NCBI GenBank assembly: GCA_937943605.1
Contig: CALEAW010000098.1
Span: forward strand, 1-37,420
Direction of reading: 5' to 3'
Origin: an uncultured Sutterella sp.
GTDB taxonomy: Bacteria; Pseudomonadota; Gammaproteobacteria; Burkholderiales; Burkholderiaceae_F
Length of the DNA stretch: 37,420 nt
The notes under the pieces are model-generated. The model saw only the letters and a program-made list of their open reading frames with translations. It was not told the DNA's origin and did no database searches. Made by a program: the position numbers and the translations under genes. Every line of letters begins with the position of its first letter. Within the stretch, counting starts at the first letter, position 1. Of the stretch, positions 16,917-24,059 are shown piece after piece.

Positions 16917-18140
16917 TTAACTCCAAGTAAGCCACGTCCACAACGAGAAGGTGATCAGGACGAGTGCTTCAGCCAATAAAACGGGTTTGAGTGTCTTAAA
17001 AAAGTCAGACTTAAAGTAATCAATCGTGATCGTCAAGCAAACATGCGTGGGAGTGATCATCTGACCGGCAACCCCGAAGACCATGGCAACGCCAGCCAAC
17101 TCTAAGGAGCCTGGCATTAACCCAGCGACAATCGGCATCACAATTGCGACGTGACCTTGACTCATGCCGGTGAGAATACCAATCACAAAACTCGTGGCGG
17201 CAATGATGACAGGGACTGGTAAGGTCGTACCTTCAAAGGCGGTAATGATCTGATGCAAGATCCCCGTGCTATCGAGCAACTGAATGAAGTAGAGGATGCA
17301 ACCGATATTCAGGATAAGACGCCAGTCAAAGGCACCGACAAAAACATCCTTGATGCTCACACCCCGCTTCATCATGGCAAGGACGGGTATCAGAGCGACA
17401 ACCACGGCCCCCATCGCAATGGCGGCTGACAAATTAAAGGCCATCATCAAAAAGACACTGACGAGCACGGGCGCGATGGCCAATGCAACATTGATCATGT
17501 CTTGACGACGTTCTTCAGGGGTAGTCTCGGCTTTAGCGCGCTTTTCTTCAAATTTAAGCGGGCGAATCATTACAAGCCAACCCGCAGCAAAGGCGACGAT
17601 CGACATCCAGAAGAGGTGAACCACCAAGTCAGCGACGCTAATGTGTGCAATTGCGCACCCCAAAATCATCCCAGGAATAATGGGACTCGCGAACTCGCAC
17701 ACGTGGCGAAACCAGAAGTTGATGGCAGCTTTGCTTTCGCGGGAGATCGTCATGCCTTGGCAAGCCGTATCTACGATTGGTGCAGAAAAACGTGCGCCAC
17801 CCACAGAAGGCAGTAAACCTAAAAAGGCTGGCATGCTAGCAATCACGACTTTTGTAGAAGAGAAGAAACGATTGAGTGCTTCAACCATGCCACGCAATGT
17901 GCCTGATTTACGGAGTTGAATTTCAAGGCACATCACAAAGTAGAGAGCAAAGATCAAGTCATAGGTGCGAGACATGCTAAACATGGAAGTGCCCGCTTCT
18001 GTGAGCGCACGTAGACTAGGATCAACAAATACCCAAAGTAAGGCTCCGCCCGATAAAATCGCAGGACCAATAGGGCATTTGAAACGTAATAAGACAACGA
18101 TCAGTACAATGGCTGCCGCGATCAATAAAAAGACATTCAT
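16917..18140 (-). CDS. DUF401 family integral membrane protein, probable permease
   Basis: This 407-aa, very hydrophobic protein has about ten to eleven predicted membrane helices. It starts MNVFLLIAAAIVLIVVLLRFK with no separate signal peptide. The conserved loop LLPSVGGARFSAPIVDTA near residue 110 and the later GILTGMSQGHVAIVMPIVAGL segment resemble the DUF401 group, which is distantly related to gluconate and ion-transporter superfamily permeases. The substrate is unknown. It is a single-gene unit with its own likely promoter (18201-18229) and terminator, and its neighbours (gltX, queH) give no functional hint. Confidence 0.75.
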   Translation of the reverse strand: MNVFLLIAAAIVLIVVLLRFKCPIGPAILSGGALLWVFVDPSLRALTEAGTSMFSMSRTYDLIFALYFVMCLEIQLRKSGTLRGMVEALNRFFSSTKVVIASMPAFLGLLPSVGGARFSAPIVDTACQGMTISRESKAAINFWFRHVCEFASPIIPGMILGCAIAHISVADLVVHLFWMSIVAFAAGWLVMIRPLKFEEKRAKAETTPEERRQDMINVALAIAPVLVSVFLMMAFNLSAAIAMGAVVVALIPVLAMMKRGVSIKDVFVGAFDWRLILNIGCILYFIQLLDSTGILHQIITAFEGTTLPVPVIIAATSFVIGILTGMSQGHVAIVMPIVAGLMPGSLELAGVAMVFGVAGQMITPTHVCLTITIDYFKSDFFKTLKPVLLAEALVLITFSLWTWLTWS

Positions 18141-18200
18141 AAAAAAGCGAGGGTAATTTTTGAGGGTTGATAGCCGAGGCTATCGATAAAGGAATACTGC

Positions 18201-18229
18201 ATTGTCTGCCTATTGGCGGCAGATTGCAA
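18201..18229 (-). promoter_or_regulatory. candidate promoter of the DUF401 gene
   Basis: On the minus strand, TTGCAA (18224-18229) and GACAAT (18201-18206) are 17 bp apart, about 60 bp before the start codon. A GATAGC/GCTATC hairpin lies in the leader (18169-18184). Confidence 0.5.
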
Positions 18230-18316
18230 AGGTTGGCAGGGTTTTATCTTGCATCACAATAGAGACAGCTCTAGCCAAAAAGCCAACGATGTGTCATGAA
18301 TTGTCGGTTGAAGTAG

Positions 18317-18378
18317 CGTCACGCCAAAATCAAAAAAGGCGACCGTCTCGATCGAGAAAGTCGCCTTTGGGCGTGACG
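18317..18378 (-). terminator. large terminator palindrome after queH
   Basis: The inner stem AAAGGCGAC/GTCGCCTTT (18335-18343 with 18360-18368) encloses the palindrome TCTCGATCGAGA. On the minus strand the stem is followed by TTTTTTGATTTT. An outer pair CGTCACGCC/GGCGTGACG (18317-18325 with 18370-18378) extends the symmetry to about 60 bp. Confidence 0.8.
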
Positions 18379-18388
18379 TGGCACGTGA

Positions 18389-19042
18389 TTATGGTTTCTT
18401 GATCAAACCAAGCTCTTCAAGATAGGGTGCCATGTGCGCGGGTAATTCAGAAGGATCTCGATCTTTGAGGTGACCCATAGAGAATTCACATCCACACCAA
18501 AGCTGGTTATAAAAGCCTTTTTCGCGAAGAATTTCGCCGCGACGCTCTTGGAGTCCCCCTTTACGCCAGTTTTGATCCCAATACATTGTGCCTGGATACA
18601 TGGCGGCTGCTTCAAGCGCAGCTTCGCGAATTTGATCTAAGCGCTTCCAACGGCTACCCGCCAAGGTGGTCGTAAAGCGTTCAATGCCAAGATGTTGAGC
18701 CATCTGTGCGGTCGCTCGCATGCGTACACCAAAGCACAAGCGGCAACGACCACCTCGTTCTGGATCGTTTTCATGCCCTTTGATTGCGAGACGCCACAGG
18801 TCGTGTGACCAATCTCCATCAGTAAAAGGCACACCCAGTTCGTCACAGTAACGAATACATTCGTTTTTGCGAACGAGATATTCCTCTTCTGGATAGATGT
18901 TCGGGTTGAAATAAAAGACGTGCGGTGCGTAGTTGTTTTGTAAGAGCCATTCCAAAATGGCTGAAGAGCAGGGCGCACAGCAGCTATGAAGCAAAATGCG
19001 TTCTTTCACGGTATGAAATCCGAAAAATTGAAGTGCGCCCAT
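18389..19042 (-). CDS. queH: epoxyqueuosine reductase QueH
   Basis: QueH (formerly DUF208) reduces epoxyqueuosine to queuosine in the wobble position of GUN-anticodon tRNAs and replaces the unrelated QueG. The family cysteines are visible in LLHSCCAPCSS near the N-terminus, RCRLCFGVRM in the middle and LWCGCEFS near the C-terminus. NPNIYPEEEYLVRKNE is also typical. The start is uncertain. The ATG at 19042 is used here (217 aa), but it overlaps a TATAAT, and a GTG at 19009, just before KERILLHSCC, would give 206 aa and match many homologues. An open frame extends 17 codons further upstream into imuB. It is probably co-transcribed with imuAB. Confidence 0.9.
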   Translation of the reverse strand: MGALQFFGFHTVKERILLHSCCAPCSSAILEWLLQNNYAPHVFYFNPNIYPEEEYLVRKNECIRYCDELGVPFTDGDWSHDLWRLAIKGHENDPERGGRCRLCFGVRMRATAQMAQHLGIERFTTTLAGSRWKRLDQIREAALEAAAMYPGTMYWDQNWRKGGLQERRGEILREKGFYNQLWCGCEFSMGHLKDRDPSELPAHMAPYLEELGLIKKP

Positions 19043-19065
19043 TATAAAGGCGTGACTCTTCGGCT

Positions 19066-20382
19066 TTAGGCGAAAAAGCCATGCAGAAACCAATCGTCAC
19101 GTTGTCGGTATACCCACAAACGTCGACCGTCACTCGCATGGGCAACGCAGTAGTCTCGAACGGTACCGTGGTCGCGATATTGGGTTGGATGGGTGAGTCC
19201 AACGATCGGCGCGCCTTCCCAATAGAGTTCACCGTGTTGCGTATGTAAGGCAATGGGTGTCTTTAATAAAAAGATCGGACGCGCAGGGTCGATCGCGTCG
19301 CGTGCCATCAACGGTGACGCTGTGTGAGCATGTGGCACCGGATCGCGATGGGACGAGGCTTCAGGTAAGGGGCTCTCGTGGTGAGAGAGCATGAAGACAC
19401 GCTTATCGCCAAATCGTGACTGTAATTTCGCCGCAAGCGAACCCGGAGTCGGTTGTTGCGGCGGTTGCACCGCATGCGTGTGTTCAACCTTGATGGCTTG
19501 AAGGCTCTTTTCAAATGTTTGGTGCGACAGCGCATTGAGTGCTACTTTCAAAATCGAATCTGGTGTTGCGTCAGTGAGGTCAAGTTTAAAAGCTTTATTC
19601 TCAGTTGCATCTTGAAGGGTCACCGTGAGACCTAAACAGGTTTTATGGTGTTGATGCATCCAGAGGGAGACGCTTTGGGCTAATTCCTTAAAAAGGATTC
19701 TGATCTGACTATACGACGTGTCGGTTTTATTCAAGACCCAGGTGAGCGCCAAATCCTTGGATGTGTCGACCCACTCGTCGTCGTTCCAATCACCTAAAAG
19801 CGTAGCGCGTAAATTTTGGATGGCTGGTGTGTTGTATTGGCCGCCATGCATCAGGTCGCCCAATGTAAGGGTTTCGGGGACTTTTTCAGAGGTTAGGCAG
19901 GTTTTGACTAGCGTTGAGCGAAGTGTTGATTCCGTCAGGTTCGTGTTTTGCGTCAATGCGCTCACAAAGGCCACGCGTTCGGATTCTCCTACACCAAGAC
20001 GCAGATGATCGGGCGATATGGCTCCCAGGGTTGCGACGGCAGAAGCAAGATCATCCTGCCACGGCATCGTGATTAAAAGACTATCAGTCTCTAACGGATT
20101 AAAGACGATATGAAGTGGTTGTGAGCTATGAGGCACGAAGTGTGTCAAACGATCTATCCAAGCCAGGACACCCTCAGGATTCGACGAAATACAACAGAGG
20201 TCGTTGACGAAAGCTTGTGCTGTTCGACGATCCATCCCAAGGGTGATCCCTTGGGCTTGGGCGCGTGACGTGAGACTCACGACACGGTTTTCGTCTAAAA
20301 CCACACCAGCGATCGTGTCATCGTTAAAAGCTAACGAGGCTTCAACATGAGAGAGGTAAAGCGCAAGGATGGACTGAATCAT
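19066..20382 (-). CDS. imuB: ImuB, catalytically inactive Y-family polymerase homologue
   Basis: ImuB is a pseudo-polymerase that bridges the sliding clamp, ImuA and the error-prone polymerase DnaE2 in damage-induced mutagenesis. This 438-aa protein is divergent. The N-terminus (MIQSILALYLSHVEASLAF, then VSLTSRAQAQGITLGMDRRTAQAF) follows the ImuB pattern and lacks the Asp/Asp-Glu metal triad of active Y-family enzymes. FGDKRVFMLSHHESPLPEAS and the C-terminal RDYCVAHASDGRRLWVYRQ...WFLHGFFA are typical ImuB features. It starts 26 nt after imuA. Neither dnaE2 nor an obvious clamp-binding QLxLF motif in ImuB is visible here. Identity rests on these motifs plus the imuA partner. Confidence 0.82.
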   Translation of the reverse strand: MIQSILALYLSHVEASLAFNDDTIAGVVLDENRVVSLTSRAQAQGITLGMDRRTAQAFVNDLCCISSNPEGVLAWIDRLTHFVPHSSQPLHIVFNPLETDSLLITMPWQDDLASAVATLGAISPDHLRLGVGESERVAFVSALTQNTNLTESTLRSTLVKTCLTSEKVPETLTLGDLMHGGQYNTPAIQNLRATLLGDWNDDEWVDTSKDLALTWVLNKTDTSYSQIRILFKELAQSVSLWMHQHHKTCLGLTVTLQDATENKAFKLDLTDATPDSILKVALNALSHQTFEKSLQAIKVEHTHAVQPPQQPTPGSLAAKLQSRFGDKRVFMLSHHESPLPEASSHRDPVPHAHTASPLMARDAIDPARPIFLLKTPIALHTQHGELYWEGAPIVGLTHPTQYRDHGTVRDYCVAHASDGRRLWVYRQRDDWFLHGFFA

Positions 20383-20408
20383 AACGAAACCTTTGGTGCA
20401 ACAGTGTG

Positions 20409-21152
20409 TTAAGCCTGATGTGAGCCAAGCACCATGGCAGGCGTGGGTAACGAAAATAGGTCTAACGAAAGCTGTTGTGTCAGGGATGCTCGAGTGGGAT
20501 TCGGTTTGATATCAAGGTCGGCAAGTGCGACTTCAACGCATCGGCTCGTATTGAAGAACGTGCCACGTTGAATGGCGCGAATCGATGTTTTACCCATGGG
20601 AGCAGGTGTGAGTTGTAGACGTAATGGCGCAGCGGAGGGTAGGCAAATGGCGCTCATGGGACGTAATAGAAAGAGTGTCGTGCCTGTGGATTGCGCAGCC
20701 ATCATGAGGCGAGGTAGTACGATATGTTCGCGCGTTTTTTGTAGGCCATGTAACCAGACGACGACAGCTTGCGTTTCGCCACTTAAGGCCGCTTGTTCTG
20801 CCGCCCAAAAAGCATCATCAGCTGTAGGAGGCACAACAAAGAGTTGGCGATTGAGATCCAAACCTGCATCTGAAAAAGCTGGGCCATAGGGTTCGATGTC
20901 GTTAGCAGGATTGAGAATCCAGGTGACGTGTTCAAACGCCGCTAATGTCGGAAGCAAGAGTTTGATTTCACCGTAACCCGTTTGGTTTGTGAAAATTTCC
21001 GTCGTTGCTTGAAGTGGAAAGCCGCCACCCGTCACTTCGTCAATTAAAGGTAGCTTGCTTGAACGTAGCGTCGAACGTGGGGTTACGCTTTCAGACCAAG
21101 AACGAGCTGTATGGGACAAAAAATCAGATAAGGACGAAACAACGGGCGACAT
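20409..21152 (-). CDS. imuA: ImuA, RecA-like mutagenesis protein
   Basis: ImuA (SulA/RecA-like) is the first gene of the SOS mutasome cassette and helps recruit the mutagenic polymerase complex. The 247-aa protein has the segments typical of proteobacterial ImuA: GGGFPLQATTEIFTNQTGYGEIKLLLPTLA, then AFSDAGLDLNRQLFVVPP and FWAAEQAALSGETQAVVVWL. PAPLRLQLTP follows near residue 190. The Walker A loop is degenerate, as is common in this family. Near the C-terminus QLSLDLF resembles a beta-clamp-binding motif. GAGG seven nucleotides upstream supports the start. No perfect LexA box is seen upstream. Confidence 0.85.
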   Translation of the reverse strand: MSPVVSSLSDFLSHTARSWSESVTPRSTLRSSKLPLIDEVTGGGFPLQATTEIFTNQTGYGEIKLLLPTLAAFEHVTWILNPANDIEPYGPAFSDAGLDLNRQLFVVPPTADDAFWAAEQAALSGETQAVVVWLHGLQKTREHIVLPRLMMAAQSTGTTLFLLRPMSAICLPSAAPLRLQLTPAPMGKTSIRAIQRGTFFNTSRCVEVALADLDIKPNPTRASLTQQLSLDLFSLPTPAMVLGSHQA

Positions 21153-21604
21153 ACTGAAACCTCACTCAAAAAATTAAAATCACTCCAAACGATGGATGTC
21201 GTCTTGAGGTTGAGTGTAGACAATTCTTGAATTTCGAGGCGGAAACTTGATCCCGAGCGTTGATCTTTTATGAGTGGCTTCTCTTTGAAACGACTGTATT
21301 TCAGTGTGGAAACTTGACTGTTGTGCGGTTAGAGCGGTGATTTTCTATAACGGAGTTTATTGATCTCCTATTTTCAACTAGAATGAAAATCTATTAAATA
21401 TCAATGCGTTATAGCTGTATATGGTCTTTGAGAGTCAATTTTGCGTGATCCTATAGTTGTGAGTAAAGGATCAAAGGTCGATTTTGATGACAGCTTGCTG
21501 TTTGATTGAAATCAAGAAAAGTGAAAAATCTCTCATTGCGGCGGGCTTGCTAAACTGTGGTGTGGATGGTTAACGTGGTGTCATCCGAAGTAAGAGGAAT
21601 CATG
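21153..21604. other. divergent intergenic region imuA/yggS
   Basis: This 452-nt AT-rich gap carries the divergent starts of imuA and yggS. It contains the yggS promoter (listed), and the direct repeat GGAAACTTGA at 21241-21250 and 21308-21317. It also holds ACTGTATTTCAGT (21293-21305), whose outer four bases on each side form an inverted repeat. On the imuA side only a weak -10 (TTTAAT) was found. No gene is supported here. Confidence 0.5.
21428..21457 (+). promoter_or_regulatory. sigma-70 promoter of yggS
   Basis: TTGAGA (21428-21433) and TATAGT (21452-21457), each matching five of six consensus positions, are 18 bp apart. The predicted leader is about 140 nt. A CTGTATAT half-site resembling part of a LexA box lies immediately upstream (21415-21422). 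Confidence 0.6.
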
Positions 21605-22342
21605 ATGAGTGAATTAAAGCCAGGGTTACCTGAACGTTTGTCGAGTGTGGTTGCGGCTTTACGCCAAGCGGAAGTGGATGCGGGACGCGAACTGGGATCG
21701 GTCACGCTCATTGCTGTCGGTAAAACCTTTTCAGTTGAGGCTTGTGAATTGGCGTATGCCTGTGGGCAACGTGCCTTTGGTGAGAACTATGTTCAAGAAG
21801 GGGTTGAAAAGATCCTGGCTTTTAAAGAAGCGCATCCCGAGGATCCGGGAGAATGGCACTTTATTGGCCCCTTGCAAGCCAATAAAACCAGAGCAGTGGC
21901 TGAGCATTTTGATTGGGTTCAATCGGTTGATCGATTGCGTATCGCTGGACGTTTATCCGCGCAACGCCCCATGACGATGCCACCTCTTAATATCTTGATC
22001 GAAGTGAATGTCGATGGCGAAAGCACGAAGTCAGGGGTGTCGCTCGACGAAGTCGAAGCCTTTGCGGCTGAAGTGGCCCATTTGCCGCAACTGAAACTTC
22101 GTGGTCTCATGGCGATTCCAGCACCTCAAGAAACCTCTGAAGCACGTCGTCAACCCCTCGCCAAGTTACGTGCCCTCTTTGAAAAATTACAAAAGACCTA
22201 TCCAGACATGGATACGTTATCGATGGGGATGAGCTCGGATATGAAGGAAGCGGTGCTCGAAGGAAGTACCATGGTGCGTGTGGGTCGAGCGATTTTTGGT
22301 CCGAGAGATTACGCGTCAGCTTGTCAATCCACTCAAGGCTAG
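21605..22342 (+). CDS. yggS: YggS family pyridoxal phosphate homeostasis protein
   Basis: YggS/PLPBP binds pyridoxal 5'-phosphate without known catalysis and keeps free PLP and amino-acid pools balanced. The 245-aa product has the PLP lysine segment LIAVGKTFS near residue 37, GENYVQEG, the WHFIGPLQANKTR motif, and the phosphate-binding end LSMGMSSDMKEAVLEGSTMVRVGRAIFG. Tandem ATGs at 21602 and 21605 follow GAGGA at 21594-21598. The second has the better six-nucleotide spacing, but the choice changes only one residue. The frame is open further upstream without family resemblance. It stands alone, divergent from imuA. Confidence 0.94.
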   Translation: MSELKPGLPERLSSVVAALRQAEVDAGRELGSVTLIAVGKTFSVEACELAYACGQRAFGENYVQEGVEKILAFKEAHPEDPGEWHFIGPLQANKTRAVAEHFDWVQSVDRLRIAGRLSAQRPMTMPPLNILIEVNVDGESTKSGVSLDEVEAFAAEVAHLPQLKLRGLMAIPAPQETSEARRQPLAKLRALFEKLQKTYPDMDTLSMGMSSDMKEAVLEGSTMVRVGRAIFGPRDYASACQSTQG

Positions 22343-22482
22343 AGATGTTTATTTCGATATGCCCAAGGGAATTCCCTAACGGTCTTTCTCTTACACTGTT
22401 TTGTAGGTTTTTTGCCGAAAAAGGCCGTCGTATCCTCCTAATGGCGTATGGACAGGGGTCATCTCCTTCCCCTATGATCCAC

Positions 22483-22523
22483 GGAGGCAGAGTTCGTCTG
22501 TCAAAGGAGTTCGCCTTTCCTCC
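22483..22523 (+). other. compact three-way-junction RNA structure in the ugp leader
   Basis: GGAGG (22483-22487) pairs with CCTCC (22519-22523) and encloses two adjacent hairpins. These are CAGA/TCTG (22488-22500, loop GTTCG) and AAAGG/CCTTT (22503-22518, loop AGTTCG). Junction strands are only zero to two nucleotides long. The whole lies about 80 nt before ugpB. Its function is unknown. Confidence 0.4.
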
Positions 22524-22606
22524 TCCATGGAAGTGCCGCCAGAATAGAGATTGATCTATGGCTGTCGGCGCCAGGCAAAGGCCCCCTATGCTCAAAGGAG
22601 ATTAGC

Positions 22607-23923
22607 ATGAGCAAAAAGTTAGTCGCGGCCGGCGTGATGGCGGCTTCTATTCTGTCTGCAGGTGCAGCTGGAGCCGCTCCGACCGAAATCACGATGTGGC
22701 ACGCGATGGCCAATACGCTCGGCGACTGGGTTGCCGACGTGACCAATGACTTCAACGCCAAGACGCCGCAGTGTCATTTGACTTCTACCTATAAAGGGTC
22801 TTATGACCAAACGATGACGTCGGGTATTGCCGCCCATCGAGCTGGTCGTTCGCCCAACATTCTTCAGGTGTTTGAAGTTGGCACGGCAACCATGATGTTT
22901 AGTAAGGGTGCCATTGTCCCTGTGGGTGACTTGCTCGAAAAGGCAGGTTACAAGTTCAATCCTAAGGATTACATTCCCGCTGTCTACGGCTACTACTCCA
23001 CGTCGGATGGTCGTATGCTCAGCTACCCCTTCAACTCTTCCACCACCGTTCTCTATCTCAACCTCTCCAAGTTTAAGCAAGCAGGTCTTCCGACCGATCC
23101 AGATAAGTTGCCTCGCACCTGGCCTGAAATTGAAAAGGCTGCTAAGGCGTTGAAGGCTGCGGGTGAATCTTGCCCGATGACGACGTCTTGGATGGGCTGG
23201 ACGCAGATGGAAAGCTTCTCGACGTGGCATAACGTCGAATACGCGACGCTCAATAATGGCTTTGGTGGTACGGCTGCTCGCTTGAAGATTGATTCGCCGT
23301 TACATCAGCGTCACCTTGAAAACCTCGCTCGCATGTCTAAGGAAGGCACGTTCGTTTATAAGGGCCGTGGCAATTTGGCCGACGCAACGTTCTATTCTGG
23401 CGAATGTGCGATCAACATGGGTTCGTCGGGTTCCTTGGCTAACATCCGCCGTAATGCCAAGTTTGAATACATGACGATGCCGATGCCTTACTACGAAGAT
23501 GTCCCGAATGCGCCACAGAATACGGCCATTGGTGGTGCTTCGCTTTGGGCGATGGCCGGCAAGGACGACGCTCAGAACCGTTGCGTGGCTGAATTCTTCC
23601 ACTATCTCTCTGATCCGCAGGTTCAGGCCAATAACCATATGCGTACGGGTTACCTCCCTGTGACGCAGAAGGCCTTTGAAATCGCGAAGCAGAGCGGTTA
23701 CTACGAAAAGAATCCAGGGGCTGACGTGGCCGTGAAGCAGATGCTGAAGACCACTGATAAGAGCCGCGGTATTCGCTTAGGTTACTTGCCGAACATTCGT
23801 ACGATCGTTGACGAAGAGTTCGAAAAGATTTGGTCTGGTAAGGCAACCGCTAAGGAAGCGCTTGACGCTGCGGTACGTCGTGGTAATGAGCAGCTTGCTC
23901 GTTTCGAACGCGTAACGAAGTAA
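22607..23923 (+). CDS. ugpB: sn-glycerol-3-phosphate-binding protein UgpB
   Basis: UgpB is the periplasmic receptor of the glycerol-3-phosphate (and glycerophosphodiester) importer. The first 24 or so residues (MSKKLVAAGVMAASILSAGAAGA) are a Sec signal peptide. The mature protein shows family features: EITMWHAMAN, QVFEVGTATMM, YPFNSSTTVLYLN and TGYLPVT. RLGYLPNIRTIVDEE lies near the end. At 438 aa it has the usual length. AAAGGAGA lies upstream. Stem-loops between this gene and ugpA may keep receptor mRNA more abundant than permease mRNA. Confidence 0.95.
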   Translation: MSKKLVAAGVMAASILSAGAAGAAPTEITMWHAMANTLGDWVADVTNDFNAKTPQCHLTSTYKGSYDQTMTSGIAAHRAGRSPNILQVFEVGTATMMFSKGAIVPVGDLLEKAGYKFNPKDYIPAVYGYYSTSDGRMLSYPFNSSTTVLYLNLSKFKQAGLPTDPDKLPRTWPEIEKAAKALKAAGESCPMTTSWMGWTQMESFSTWHNVEYATLNNGFGGTAARLKIDSPLHQRHLENLARMSKEGTFVYKGRGNLADATFYSGECAINMGSSGSLANIRRNAKFEYMTMPMPYYEDVPNAPQNTAIGGASLWAMAGKDDAQNRCVAEFFHYLSDPQVQANNHMRTGYLPVTQKAFEIAKQSGYYEKNPGADVAVKQMLKTTDKSRGIRLGYLPNIRTIVDEEFEKIWSGKATAKEALDAAVRRGNEQLARFERVTK

Positions 23924-23941
23924 TCGCCGCTTCTCTTTGAA

Positions 23942-24020
23942 GTCCACTCATCTTGTCGGGTGAGTGGACGCGTCACCCTTGCGACGAGAATCCCGAAGAA
24001 GTGAATCTTCTCTCGGGATT
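23942..24020 (+). terminator. two stem-loops between ugpB and ugpA
   Basis: GTCCACTCA pairs with TGAGTGGAC (23942-23969). A second longer stem combines AATCCCGA/TCGGGATT and AGAAG/CTTCT (23989-24020, one bulge) and is followed by a mixed T-rich run. The U-tract is poor, so partial termination or mRNA stabilisation is more likely than full termination. Confidence 0.4.
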
Positions 24021-24059
24021 TCTTGCGGTAAGGTTTTTCACCCTCATTGAGTTAAGAAC

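Noticed and set aside
21294..21422. Possible LexA boxes upstream of imuA (CTGTATTTCAG at 21294 and CTGTATAT at 21415)
   Set aside because: The first has only five bases between CTG and CAG. The second has no matching ATATACAG half. Neither fits the 16-bp CTGT-N8-ACAG pattern.
22498..22510. Pho-box-like CTGTCAAAGG before ugpB
   Set aside because: Only one half-site is present at the required spacing, and it falls inside the predicted three-way junction.
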